DNA from: Actinomadura mexicana
GTDB taxonomy: Bacteria > Actinomycetota > Actinomycetes > Streptosporangiales > Streptosporangiaceae
Assembly (NCBI RefSeq): GCF_900188105.1
Contig: NZ_FZNP01000015.1
Location: 62,001-126,000 of the forward strand
Direction: 5' to 3'
Length of the DNA: 64,000 nt
Both the position numbers and the translations under genes were made by a program. The notes below the pieces were generated by a model. That model did no database searches. It saw only the letters and a program-made list of their open reading frames with translations, and was not told the origin of the DNA. Positions 25,332 to 33,670 of the stretch are shown piece by piece (position 1 is the stretch's first letter; each line of letters begins with the position of its first letter).

Positions 25332-27806
25332 ATGGGGCGGGCGGGCGGGTTCAAGGCGCGGTGGGACAGGACGGGACGGCCCGCGCGCTGGGCGTCGGCG
25401 GCGGTCGCCGTGGCGCTGGCGGGCGGGGCCGCGGCCTGGGGCGCGGCGGCCGACGGCGAGCCCCGCGTCCAGACGTCCGAACAGCGCGTCGCCGTCGTCG
25501 ACGGGCCGAAGGACGACCAGCGCGTCACGCTCGACACGACGTTCTACAAGCCGGTCGGGCGGGCCGAGGGCCCGGCGGTCCTGCTGGGGCACGGCTTCGG
25601 CGGCACCAAGGGGGACGTCGCGGGCGAGGCGCGCGGCCTCGCCCGCGCCGGGTACGCGGTGCTGGCCTGGTCGGCGCGCGGGTTCGGGCGCTCGACCGGC
25701 GAGATCGCCCTCAACTCGCCCGACTACGAGGTGAAGGACGCCCGGCAGTTGATCGACTGGCTGGCGCGGCGGCCGGAGGTCCGGCTCGACGGCCCCGGCG
25801 ACCCGCGCGTCGGGATGGCGGGCCAGTCCTACGGCGGCGCGATCGCGCTGATGACCGCCGCGTACGACCGGCGGGTGGACGCCATCGCGCCGCAGATCAC
25901 CTGGAACAGCCTCTCCGACGCGCTCTTCCCCGATGCCGCCTCCGGCGCGAAGCCGACGGACGGCGTGTTCAAGAAGCTGTGGGCGGGGCTGTTCTTCACG
26001 GGCAGCGCGGAACGGACGGCGTGCGGACGCTTCCTGCCCTCCGTGTGCGAGATGTACCAGGAGGTGGCGCAGAAGGGCCGGGCCACCGGATCGGCGATCG
26101 CGATGCTGCGGCGGTCGAGCCCCGCATCCGTCGCCGACCGGATCAGGGTGCCGACGCTGCTCGTCCAGGGGCAGTCCGACTCGCTGTTCCCGCTCGACCA
26201 GGCCGACGCCAACGCGCAGGCGATCGCGCGGAACGGCGCGCCGGTGTCGGTGGTGTGGTTCCAGGGCGGGCACGACGGCGGCGACCCGGAGACCGCGCGG
26301 GTCGAGGGGCTCGTGCGCGACTTCTTCGACGCCCGGCTCATGCGGTCGTCGGCGCCCTCCTCGGACGGGTTCACGGTGACGCGGGCGGGCGGGCTCGACT
26401 CCTCCACCCAGGCGGTCGTGGTCGACGAGGCGTCGACGAGGCGGTATCCGGGGCTCTCCGGTGATGCGGCGGGGCTGCCGCTGAGCGGGCGCGAGCAGAC
26501 GATCTTCAATCCGGCGGGCGGGTCGCCCGCGTCGATCTCCGCTCTGCCGGGGCTGGGGGCGCTCGGATCCCTGGGCGGGTCGCTGGGAGGCTCCCTGGGC
26601 GGGCAGTTGCCTTCGGATATGCCAGGGCAGACCGCCAGGTTCGAGACACGTCCGCTGGACCGTCCGCTGCGGTTGACGGGCGCCGCGACCGTCCGGCTCA
26701 AGGTCAGCGGGGACGGGCCCCTGTTCGCGAAGCTCTACGACGTCTCGCCGGGCGGGGCGGCCGCTCCGGCACGGCGGCTCGCGGCGCCGTTCCGGGTGTC
26801 CGGCGGCGAGGTCACGGTGACGCTCCCGGCGATGGACTACCGCTTCGACCGCGGGCACCGGCTCCGCCTGGTCGTCGCCACCACCGACATGGGATTCGCG
26901 ACGCCCGCCGAGCCGTCGTCGTACAAGGTGCAGGTGGTGTCGCCGCTGACCGTCCCGTCCGTCCCGTCGTTGAAGGCCGCACCGGCGCCTCTGCCCGTCT
27001 GGGTCTGGGCTCTGCCTGTCGCTGCCGTCGCGCTGGCGCTCGCCATCCTTCTCCCAGGACGCCGTAGGCGCGACATCGAAACGGACAGCGACGTGCCTCT
27101 GGAGATAACGGGGCTAACGAAGGCGTACAAGAACGGGCATCTCGCCGTCTCCGACCTGTCGTTCCGGGTGGAGAAGGGGCAAGTGCTAGGGCTCCTGGGT
27201 CCGAACGGCGCGGGGAAGACAACGACGCTGCGCATGCTGATGGGCCTGATCCACCCGGACTCCGGCTCGATCCGCATCTTCGGGCACCGCGTGTACCCGG
27301 GCGCGGCTGTGCTGTCCCGCCTGGGTTCCTTCGTGGAGGGGCCTGGGTTCCTGCCCCACCTCTCCGGTCGCGACAACCTGGACCTCTACTGGCGCGCCAC
27401 CGGCCGTCCACTGGACGAGGCCCACCTGGACGAGGCGTTGCAGATAGCCGACCTCGGTTCAGCGCTTGACCGGGCCGTCCGCACGTACTCGCAGGGGATG
27501 CGGCAGCGTCTCGCCATAGCGCAGGCCATGCTCGGGCTGCCGGACCTCCTCGTCCTGGACGAGCCCACCAATGGCCTCGACCCGCCCCAGATCCGCGAGA
27601 TGCGGGAGGTTCTCGTCCGGTACGCGGCGGCCGGGCGGACGGTCATCGTCTCCAGCCACCTGCTCGCCGAGGTCGAGCAGACCTGCACGCACGCCGTCGT
27701 CATGGCGGGCGGGCGGCGCGTCGCCGCCGGCCCGGTCGCCGAGATCACCGGGTCCGGCCGCCGCCTGGAGGACGCGTTCCTGGAGATCATCAGGGAGGGT
27801 TCATGA
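25332..27806 (+). CDS. Alpha/beta-hydrolase (X-Pro peptidase/CocE-like) fused to ABC transporter ATPase
   Basis: 824 aa. There is an N-terminal membrane anchor or signal (about 18-40). An S15/CocE-type alpha/beta-hydrolase follows at about 50-340, with nucleophile motif GQSYGG, acid in QGQSDSLFPLDQ and histidine in GGHDGGD. A jelly-roll-like beta domain covers about 430-540, a transmembrane helix about 560-582, and a complete ABC ATPase about 594-824: Walker A GPNGAGKTTT near 623, signature YSQGMRQRL, Walker B LLVLDEPTNGLDP. The hydrolase would face outside and the ATPase the cytoplasm. The stop overlaps the permease start (ATGA). The pairing suggests transport of a compound that is hydrolysed at the outer face; the substrate is unknown. 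Confidence 0.9.
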   Translation: MGRAGGFKARWDRTGRPARWASAAVAVALAGGAAAWGAAADGEPRVQTSEQRVAVVDGPKDDQRVTLDTTFYKPVGRAEGPAVLLGHGFGGTKGDVAGEARGLARAGYAVLAWSARGFGRSTGEIALNSPDYEVKDARQLIDWLARRPEVRLDGPGDPRVGMAGQSYGGAIALMTAAYDRRVDAIAPQITWNSLSDALFPDAASGAKPTDGVFKKLWAGLFFTGSAERTACGRFLPSVCEMYQEVAQKGRATGSAIAMLRRSSPASVADRIRVPTLLVQGQSDSLFPLDQADANAQAIARNGAPVSVVWFQGGHDGGDPETARVEGLVRDFFDARLMRSSAPSSDGFTVTRAGGLDSSTQAVVVDEASTRRYPGLSGDAAGLPLSGREQTIFNPAGGSPASISALPGLGALGSLGGSLGGSLGGQLPSDMPGQTARFETRPLDRPLRLTGAATVRLKVSGDGPLFAKLYDVSPGGAAAPARRLAAPFRVSGGEVTVTLPAMDYRFDRGHRLRLVVATTDMGFATPAEPSSYKVQVVSPLTVPSVPSLKAAPAPLPVWVWALPVAAVALALAILLPGRRRRDIETDSDVPLEITGLTKAYKNGHLAVSDLSFRVEKGQVLGLLGPNGAGKTTTLRMLMGLIHPDSGSIRIFGHRVYPGAAVLSRLGSFVEGPGFLPHLSGRDNLDLYWRATGRPLDEAHLDEALQIADLGSALDRAVRTYSQGMRQRLAIAQAMLGLPDLLVLDEPTNGLDPPQIREMREVLVRYAAAGRTVIVSSHLLAEVEQTCTHAVVMAGGRRVAAGPVAEITGSGRRLEDAFLEIIREGS

Positions 27807-28633
27807 CCGCCTACCACGTCCGGCGCACCCTTCCGCTGCGGGTCGAGGCCGTCCGGCAGTTCCGGCGCCGCCGCACGCTGGTCGCCTTCGCGTTCCTGCT
27901 CGTCCTTCCATGGGTGCTGGTCGGCGCGTTCAAGATCGGCGGGGATCCCGGCCCGGACGGCGTCCCCAGCCTGGTCGACGTCGCCACGTCCTCCGCCCTG
28001 AACTTCGCCCTCTTCGCCCTCTTCGTCTCGACCGGTTTCCTGCTGGTGGTCGCGGTCGCCCTGTTCTGTGGTGACACAGTGGCGAGCGAGGCGGGCTGGT
28101 CGTCCCTGCGCTACCTGCTCGCCGCGCCCGTGCCGCGCGCCCGGCTGCTGCGCCAGAAACTGATCGTCGCCCTCTCCTACGCGGTCGTCGCCGTCGTCAG
28201 CCTGCCGCTGATGGCGCTCGTCGCGGGGACGGCCGGGTTCGGCTGGGGCGACGTCGAACTCCCGACCGGAGGCACCGTCCCGGTCGGCACCGCGCTCGGC
28301 CGCATGGCGATCATCATCGGCTACTCCCTGGTCGCGCAGCTCGTCGTCGCCGCCCTGGCGTTCCTGCTCTCGGTGACGACCGACTCCCCCCTCGGCGCGG
28401 TCGGCGGCGCGGTGGGACTCGTCATCGTCAGCAACATCCTGGACGCCGTCACCGCGCTCGGATCCTGGCGCGACTTCCTCCCGACGCACTGGATGTACTC
28501 CTGGATGGACGCCCTGCAGCCCGAGATCCAGTGGGCTGGCATGGCCAAGGGCGCCGCCCTCTCCGTCTCCTACGCCGCCGTCCTGTTCGCCGTGGCCTTC
28601 CGCCGCTTCCGGTCGCGCGACATCGTCTCCTGA
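27803..28633 (+). CDS. ABC-2 type transporter permease
   Basis: 276 aa with six hydrophobic segments and the ABC-2 exporter layout (SEAGWSSLRYLLAAPVPRAR between TM2 and TM3 contacts the ATPase). The ATG overlaps the stop of the hydrolase-ATPase fusion (ATGA), so it is the membrane partner of that ATPase. Two permeases of this size would dimerise with two ATPase domains. Substrate unknown. Confidence 0.9.
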   Translation: MTAYHVRRTLPLRVEAVRQFRRRRTLVAFAFLLVLPWVLVGAFKIGGDPGPDGVPSLVDVATSSALNFALFALFVSTGFLLVVAVALFCGDTVASEAGWSSLRYLLAAPVPRARLLRQKLIVALSYAVVAVVSLPLMALVAGTAGFGWGDVELPTGGTVPVGTALGRMAIIIGYSLVAQLVVAALAFLLSVTTDSPLGAVGGAVGLVIVSNILDAVTALGSWRDFLPTHWMYSWMDALQPEIQWAGMAKGAALSVSYAAVLFAVAFRRFRSRDIVS

Positions 28634-28806
28634 TCCCGGACACGTTCCGCGGTCCCCCGGACGCGAACCGTCGATCACGGCTGCCCGAAAATCGGTCGAA
28701 CGGGCAGTGTCGGTGACATAAGCTCAGCGAACCTCGTCCGGCCCGGCCGCGTCATACGAGGTAACGGCTCGATCCCCGGGTTTTAAAGGCAGCCCGGCAG
28801 GGGGAG

Positions 28807-28911
28807 ATGATCACCATGGCACGGCAGCAGCTCATCAAGCGCCCCAGGCCCCCACGTCAACCGAGCCCATCCGACCTGCGGACCCCTTCGGGCCGCCTCC
28901 TGCCGTACTGA
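28807..28911 (+). CDS. Small basic peptide (34 aa), unknown
   Basis: ATG 28807 lies directly after GGGGGAG. The frame encodes a proline- and arginine-rich peptide (ARQQLIKRPRPPRQPSPSDL, ending GRLLPY) and stops at 28909-28911. A second ATG at 28816 is possible. It lies between the ABC permease and the convergent thioesterase, 170 bp after the permease. The ribosome site is good, but the short length leaves real doubt that it is translated. Confidence 0.35.
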   Translation: MITMARQQLIKRPRPPRQPSPSDLRTPSGRLLPY

Positions 28912-28914
28912 CCC

Positions 28915-29298
28915 TCATCTGGAGAGCCGCGAAAGGAAGCCCTCCCTCCCGACGACGGCCCGCTCGATGCGGCCGTCCCCCACGACCCTGCCCTGCTCGT
29001 CGACGGCCTCGAAGGCGAAGGCCAGGCGCGTCCCGTCCACGTCGCGCAACTCCGCCGTGACGGTCACCCGTCCACCGGCGGGCGTGGCGACGCGATGACG
29101 CACCTCGGCTCGCGTCCCGACCGAGGTCTCGCCGTCCCCCAGGCAGGCCCGTACGGCCTCCACCGTGGCGGCCTCGGCGAGCGCGAGCAGCCTGGGCGTC
29201 GCCAGCACGGGCACGTCCCCACTCCCCACGTGGACGGCCGTGTCGGCCTCGGCGACAACGATCTCGACCTCGGCCCGCAACCCCGGCGTCAACTCCAT
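28915..29298 (-). CDS. Hotdog-fold thioesterase (fluoroacetyl-CoA thioesterase-like)
   Basis: 127 aa, the length of small acyl-CoA thioesterases. MELTPGLRAEVEIVVAEADT, VPVLATPRLLALAEAATVEA and GTRAEVRHRVATPAGGRVTV follow the FlK/hotdog pattern with the helix-end glutamate in AEAATVEA. ATG 29298 is chosen as the first start after a basic unrelated stretch. It would hydrolyse short acyl-CoA thioesters in the cytoplasm; the precise substrate is unknown. It ends 4 bp from the small plus-strand frame. Confidence 0.85.
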   Translation of the reverse strand: MELTPGLRAEVEIVVAEADTAVHVGSGDVPVLATPRLLALAEAATVEAVRACLGDGETSVGTRAEVRHRVATPAGGRVTVTAELRDVDGTRLAFAFEAVDEQGRVVGDGRIERAVVGREGFLSRLSR

Positions 29299-29637
29299 GC
29301 GCCCATCCTGCCCGCCCGGGCGCGAGGCTCCACCCCGCGGCCACCTCGAACCCCTTGTTCCGGCCTTTTCGACAGCCAGGGTCTTAGGCTCCACCTCGCA
29401 GACATCCAGGCGTTATAACGCCATGTGGCACATCGCGAGGTTACCGACCGCCACGCCGCAACATACAACGTCACACCCGAGAGGCCATCTTCCCAGGTCA
29501 TCGCTTTGACTCGCGTTCAGCGCCGCCTTTGGTCGAGCTACCGGCGAAGTGCCATATTGCTAACCGACCTATGTTTGCCTGCACAAAGCGGGTTGCATCG
29601 GGCACAATCGAACCGACGGCGGCTCCGAGGACGGCAG
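29299..29637. promoter_or_regulatory. Intergenic region with a 14-bp perfect palindrome
   Basis: 339 bp without a convincing gene, between divergent thioesterase and cyclase-like genes. It contains GGCGTTATAACGCC (29409-29422), a perfect palindrome typical of a dimeric regulator site, and is less GC-rich than its surroundings. The regulator is not identified. Confidence 0.35.
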
Positions 29638-30270
29638 ATGATGCTTCGACGGCCCTGGCCCACCGGCGGGAGGCGGCTCGTGTACCGCCTGCTCCTCGCC
29701 GTGGACCTGGAGAAGTACAGTCACCTGGACGCGCAGCGGCAACTCGCCGCCCAGAAGGACCTCCGCAGGTTGCTCAACAACTGCGCGCGGCGGTCCGGGC
29801 TGCGCACCAACGGCTGGTACCGCCAGCCGGGCGGGGACGGGGAACTCGTCGTCATGCCCGCCGGTGTCGACATCCCGCACGTCGTGGGCGCCTTCACCTG
29901 CGACCTCGAGGACGCGCTCGCCGAGCTCAACGAGCACCGGGCCACCCGCCTGCGCATGCGGCTCGCCTTCCACTACGGCACCATGATCGAAGGGCCGCTC
30001 GGCCCGGCGGGCGACGCCCCCGTCGTGGTCTCCCGATTACTGGACGCCCCGCCCCTGCGCGACCACCTCACCGAGCACCCGCACCGGGACCTCGCCCTGG
30101 TGGTGTCCGACACCCTGTACAAGGACGTCGTGGGGAGCGGCTTCTGCGCCCTGGACCCCACGGACTTCGTCAGGCTGGAAGTAGTGATCAAAGAGAAGCC
30201 GTACAGCGGCTACATCCACCACGACCGGCTCCCGCCGCGAGAGCGCCACCTCCCGGTGCCCGCCGCATGA
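29638..30270 (+). CDS. Nucleotidyl-cyclase-like domain protein, probably catalytically degenerate
   Basis: 210 aa; ATG 29638 with GAGG seven bases upstream. The opening VYRLLLAVDLEKYSHLD resembles the first metal-binding strand of class III adenylate/guanylate cyclases (DIxGFS), and later blocks follow the same fold (NGWYRQPGGDGELVVMPAGV, LRMRLAFHYGTMIEGPLG). The second metal aspartate and substrate residues are not recognisable, so it may bind rather than make nucleotides. Similar stand-alone proteins are common in actinomycetes beside XRE/DUF397 genes. It converges on the DUF397 gene with a 6-bp gap. Confidence 0.7.
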   Translation: MMLRRPWPTGGRRLVYRLLLAVDLEKYSHLDAQRQLAAQKDLRRLLNNCARRSGLRTNGWYRQPGGDGELVVMPAGVDIPHVVGAFTCDLEDALAELNEHRATRLRMRLAFHYGTMIEGPLGPAGDAPVVVSRLLDAPPLRDHLTEHPHRDLALVVSDTLYKDVVGSGFCALDPTDFVRLEVVIKEKPYSGYIHHDRLPPRERHLPVPAA

Positions 30271-30276
30271 GGATCT

Positions 30277-30498
30277 TCAGTCCGCCGCACCGCCGTACCG
30301 TCCGCGGAGGGAGCGCCGCAGGAGCTGCCACTGCACGCTCGAAATCGTCAGGACGGCGCTGAGGCGATCGGTGGAATCCCGCATCAGAACGGATTCCCCG
30401 TCAAAGGCGATCTCGACGCAGTTCCCCCCGCCGCTGCGACTGCTCTTTCTCCAGACCACCCGCGATCGTTTCGTCCGGTCCACACTGGCCCCTTCCAA
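30277..30498 (-). CDS. DUF397 protein
   Basis: 73 aa. The DUF397 signature is clear: VWRKSSRSGGGNCVEIAF, VLMRDSTD, then a tryptophan in SSVQWQLL. DUF397 proteins are small actinomycete partners of Scr1-type XRE regulators; the pair has been discussed as antagonistic or toxin-antitoxin-like. It lies 255 bp downstream of such a regulator on the same strand. Confidence 0.9.
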   Translation of the reverse strand: MEGASVDRTKRSRVVWRKSSRSGGGNCVEIAFDGESVLMRDSTDRLSAVLTISSVQWQLLRRSLRGRYGGAAD

Positions 30499-30753
30499 CC
30501 GCCGGCCTTCGCGACGCGGCCGTCAGAATTTCGGGGCACAACCTTGGAGGCGTCCTCGCAGGCCAATCAGGATGCGAACGGCGACCCTCAGTTCGGGCGA
30601 ACGTCCTCAAGCCCGGCCATGCCCTTCGGCGCACGATCCCAGGCACACCACAGTCCTGTGTCGTGCTCTGTCAATGTGAGAGTGTAAGTGTTCACCGAAG
30701 ATCAAGCCATAGGTGTGTCACTCACCCCGCGCCGGTGGCCGCGGCGAGACGCC

Positions 30754-31605
30754 TCAGAGCGATTCGGCGACCGTGTTGAGCAGCACTGCCGAGCCTTCCG
30801 GGCCGAGCGAAATACGGCGCAGCACCTCGAACTTCTCGCGATAGCGAACGATGTCCTCGCGATAGTCGCGACCGATCAGTTCACCCTGCGCGCCTTCCAG
30901 GTACAGCACGTCGTCGTCTTCGGCCTCGACGAACTCGAGGAGCTTGAACGGTCCGCTCAGCCCCGGATGGGCCCCCCGGTCGAGCGGAACGATCTCGATC
31001 GTCACGTTGGGGCGCTTCGTCATCTCCAGCAGGTGCGACAACTGGGCCCGCATCACCGCGGCGCCTCCGACCAGCCGCCGGATCGCCGCCTCGTCGATGA
31101 CGAAATAGAACCGGGGAGGATCGTCGCCTTCGAAGATCTCCTGCCTTCGCAGCCGCACCTCGACCAGCTCGTTGATCTGCTCGGCGGTGACCTCGCCGCG
31201 CAGGTTCGTGAGGATCTCCTTGGCATAGGCGCTGGTCTGCAGCAGGCCCGGGACGAGCACGGGATCGAACTCGCGGCACACGCCGGCGGCCGACTCGAAG
31301 CCGATGAGCTCCGCCATCTGCGGGCTGAGGACCCTGCGATAAGCGCTCCACCAGGCCGTTTCCCGAGCCGCGCGCGCCAGCCCCAGGAATTCGTCGTATC
31401 GTTCTGACGGCACCCCGTACTGCTGCAACATGACGCGGACGTCGCTCACGGCGACCCTGACCATCCCGCCTTCGATGCGGATGATTTTCGACAGCGACCA
31501 TTCGAGGGCCTTCGCCGCCTGCTCCTGCGTCAGCCCGGCGGCCTCGCGGGCCCTGCGGAGCTCTACCCGAAGGCGTCGCTGGTGAACAGTCGGACTGTCC
31601 GGCAT
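30754..31605 (-). CDS. XRE-family regulator with DUF5753 (Scr1 type)
   Basis: 283 aa from ATG 31605, which has GGAAGG eight bases upstream; GTG 31614 has poorer spacing. The helix-turn-helix (RAREAAGLTQEQAAKALEWS, KIIRIEGGMVRV) is followed by the DUF5753 domain (EFDPVLVPGLLQTSAYAKEI, VRLRRQEIF, FYFVIDEAAIRRLVGG). These proteins sense unknown signals and control small partners such as DUF397 proteins, which is the next gene on this strand. An inverted repeat (31624-31641) immediately upstream of its ribosome site suggests autoregulation. Confidence 0.92.
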   Translation of the reverse strand: MPDSPTVHQRRLRVELRRAREAAGLTQEQAAKALEWSLSKIIRIEGGMVRVAVSDVRVMLQQYGVPSERYDEFLGLARAARETAWWSAYRRVLSPQMAELIGFESAAGVCREFDPVLVPGLLQTSAYAKEILTNLRGEVTAEQINELVEVRLRRQEIFEGDDPPRFYFVIDEAAIRRLVGGAAVMRAQLSHLLEMTKRPNVTIEIVPLDRGAHPGLSGPFKLLEFVEAEDDDVLYLEGAQGELIGRDYREDIVRYREKFEVLRRISLGPEGSAVLLNTVAESL

Positions 31606-31623
31606 GCCCCACACCTTCCACTT

Positions 31624-31641
31624 CTCTGCCAGAAAGCAGAG
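31624..31641 (-). promoter_or_regulatory. Inverted repeat in the leader of the XRE/DUF5753 gene
   Basis: CTCTGC-N6-GCAGAG just before the ribosome site; candidate autoregulatory operator. Confidence 0.4.
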
Positions 31642-31736
31642 TGCAACCTTTCAAAGCGCCTAGGTCGCAAAGACTAGTGCACCACCAGCCGTATGGGGCC
31701 GGTTCGCCCGAGGATTTACCCAGCCTCGACACTCAC

Positions 31737-31752
31737 TGTTCTCAGAAGAACA
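31737..31752. promoter_or_regulatory. Inverted repeat in the 31.6-31.9 kb intergenic region
   Basis: TGTTCT-CAGA-AGAACA at 31737-31752. The 344-bp region between the XRE gene and the small plus-strand gene otherwise contains no gene I can support. Confidence 0.35.
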
Positions 31753-31949
31753 CAAACCGCCACATGAGGCACACCCTGCCCACCTCGCCGACCGACCGCA
31801 ATCCGGCCTGCGCACCGCGGTACCGGCACTTGCCCGAATAGCCACCGAACCGGTCATTGATCTCGGAGACCGGCCGGCCATGCCCCGATAAAAGGTCAGG
31901 GACGCCGCGCGCGGCCGCCATCCAGTAGCGACGCATTAAAGGACCACTG

Positions 31950-32111
31950 ATGAGCACGCCAGCCGACGTTGACGCCTCGCGGCACCTGATTCCACCGCCG
32001 AACCGCGGCGGCAAGGCCGTCAACCGGAGCCAGATGGCGCAGTCGCACGACCGGCCCTTCCCCTACAAGACCCCAGAACTGAACGGAACGTCTCCCCGCA
32101 TGATCGCCTGA
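31950..32111 (+). CDS. Small hydrophilic protein (53 aa), unknown
   Basis: ATG 31950 is preceded by AAAGGA at a 6-base spacing. The 53-residue product is hydrophilic, with motifs HLIPPPNRGGKAVNRSQMAQ and DRPFPYKTPELNGTSPRMIA, high GC3 and a clean stop (TGA 32109). It has no hydrophobic segment. It lies between the divergent XRE regulator and the convergent DUF2716 gene. I do not recognise the family; a modified-peptide precursor is possible but no maturation enzyme is adjacent. Confidence 0.5.
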   Translation: MSTPADVDASRHLIPPPNRGGKAVNRSQMAQSHDRPFPYKTPELNGTSPRMIA

Positions 32112-32202
32112 GCCGCGGCGGCTCCAGCGCCGACATCATCTGCGGGGACCGCTGAGGGCACAGGCTCGATGACGGGACGCCCCGGACCTCGTCCGAGGCT
32201 TC

Positions 32203-32748
32203 TCATGCCTTTCGGGGCGAGCGGCCATTACGACGGAGGACGCCGCCCAGGGTGCCGTTGTTCCGCGCCTCGACAGCCTCCAGGAGCCGGTCGCCGTAAA
32301 CGCAGAGGCTGGCTTCCCAGGGATGCCCGAACGTCCCGAACGAGAGATCCTGCGACAAGAAGATGTAGTAGTCGCCGTCAGGAAAGACGGGGATGGCCCA
32401 GGAGACGTCATTCTCCGGCTCAGTCATGCGATGCGGCCAGAACCGGTAGCAAGGATGCTGCCAGTCCAGGACGTAGAGCCACTCGTCCCCATCGACGCAG
32501 GTCTTGAAGGCATCATGGAGCAGGACATTGACGTCCGCGGGCTCTACGGCGAACAGCCAGTTCATCGCCGAGAGTGCGGGACGTTCCCGAGCAAGATCCC
32601 ACGTCACCGACGGCTGGGGCTCCAGAATGCCTGGCCACCGGTCGGGGCGGACGGAGGCACGAAACGACGTCAAGTTCATGAAGGAGTCCCAGACCCGGGT
32701 CTCATCCGAGTCGGAGAGCCTGGCCCAAGCTGCCGAGCCGTCCGTCAC
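32203..32748 (-). CDS. DUF2716-like protein
   Basis: 181 aa. The C-terminal half (AIPVFPDGDYYIFLSQDLSF, GTFGHPWEASLCVYG) resembles DUF2716 proteins, a soluble family of unknown function; WDSFMNLTSF near the start is also typical. GTG 32748 overlaps the stop of the flavoprotein gene as GTGA, so the two are coupled. An upstream GTG 32760 is possible but lies deeper in the neighbour. Confidence 0.75.
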   Translation of the reverse strand: MTDGSAAWARLSDSDETRVWDSFMNLTSFRASVRPDRWPGILEPQPSVTWDLARERPALSAMNWLFAVEPADVNVLLHDAFKTCVDGDEWLYVLDWQHPCYRFWPHRMTEPENDVSWAIPVFPDGDYYIFLSQDLSFGTFGHPWEASLCVYGDRLLEAVEARNNGTLGGVLRRNGRSPRKA

Positions 32749-33296
32749 TGTCCCTCCCACGGGTCTGGCCAGAGATCCTCAGCGAGGATGCCGCTCAACT
32801 CCGTGAGGACGTCCTGCCAGCCCGGCATGCGCGCGTAGGGAGGGGCTGCGGGGTCGAAAAGGACGTGGGCGCCCATCGAGCGGAGGGCATCCACGTTCCG
32901 GCCGAATGCCACATGGCCGGCCAGTTCGGCCTTGACCTGCGGGACCGCCAGCGTCGGCACGCCCATGCCGAGGTGCTCGCAGAGCATGCCGACGGCGACC
33001 GTGTCCGTGATGCCCAGCGCCCATTTGTTGATCGTGTTGAACGTCGCCGGGGCCACCACGATCGCGTCGGCGGGAGGCAGTCCGTTCGACGTCTCGTGCG
33101 GCTGCCGGAAGTCGGTCCGCACCGGGCCGCCGGTCAGGCCCGCGAGCCGGTCCATGTCCAGGAACTTGGCCCCCATGGGAGTCGCGATCACCCGGACATG
33201 CCAGCCCGCCTCCTGCGCCAACTGTACGAGGGTCTCCAGATCGGACGCCGCAGGCGCCCCACATGCGATCGCGTAGAGCACTTTCGCCGAGGTCAT
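32745..33296 (-). CDS. Flavoprotein of the HFCD family (phosphopantothenoylcysteine-decarboxylase-like)
   Basis: 183 aa. It has a Rossmann-like HFCD fold: VLYAIACGAPAASDLETLVQ, the FMN-binding PADAIVVAPATFNTINKWAL (the PxT..N cluster motif) and GVPTLAVPQVKAEL. Family members oxidatively decarboxylate C-terminal or substrate cysteines (EpiD, Dfp), but stand-alone copies of unknown substrate are common in actinomycetes. It is coupled to the DUF2716 gene downstream. No lantibiotic precursor with a C-terminal Cys is nearby, so a role in peptide modification is not supported. Confidence 0.82.
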   Translation of the reverse strand: MTSAKVLYAIACGAPAASDLETLVQLAQEAGWHVRVIATPMGAKFLDMDRLAGLTGGPVRTDFRQPHETSNGLPPADAIVVAPATFNTINKWALGITDTVAVGMLCEHLGMGVPTLAVPQVKAELAGHVAFGRNVDALRSMGAHVLFDPAAPPYARMPGWQDVLTELSGILAEDLWPDPWEGQ

Positions 33297-33423
33297 GCCT
33301 CACCAACCGAGGGCTCCGGCCGAGGGAGGCCAGTGCCGCCCAGCCGATGAGGGACATCGGGGACCGTGGGCGAGTCACCAGCAGTACGGAGAAGCCGCGG
33401 CCGGGGCGCGAGGGGTTGCCGAG

Positions 33424-33534
33424 TCATCCGGCGACCACGCGCTCGCGGCCGGCATGGATGTCGCCGGCCCCCGGCGAAACGCTCGCCTTCACCGCCGGCC
33501 CTGGACCCGGTCCGAACTCCTCCTGTGCATCCAC
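33424..33534 (-). pseudogene. Truncated remnant of a VapB-type antitoxin
   Basis: The 36-codon frame from GTG 33534 reads EEFGPGPGPAVKASVSPGAG before stopping, matching residues 6-30 of the intact antitoxin at 37940-38251 (EKEFGLGEGPAVKASVSLRA). The upstream 13-bp operator-like sequence is also conserved (33544-33556). The toxin and the rest of the antitoxin are gone. This shows that a second copy of the module once lay here. Confidence 0.75.
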
Positions 33535-33543
33535 ATCAGCAAA

Positions 33544-33556
33544 CTACTTGAGGTAG
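33544..33556. promoter_or_regulatory. Operator-like 13-mer before the antitoxin remnant
   Basis: CTACTTGAGGTAG, the reverse complement of the 13-mer 13 bp before the intact antitoxin (38264-38276). Both have CTAC..GTAG symmetry. Confidence 0.5.
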
Positions 33557-33670
33557 CAAACTGCCGAATGCAGGACGGCCACGCGACGACGGAACCACAT
33601 CCTGGTGGTGCCTGAGTTTCGCTGTGCCCTGGCCGGTAACCGGCGGCTGGGCGCTTCTATGGAGCAGAGA

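Noticed and set aside
32745..33296. Flavoprotein as a lantibiotic-type cysteine decarboxylase
   Set aside because: No LanBC-type or YcaO enzymes and no Cys-ending precursor peptide lie nearby.
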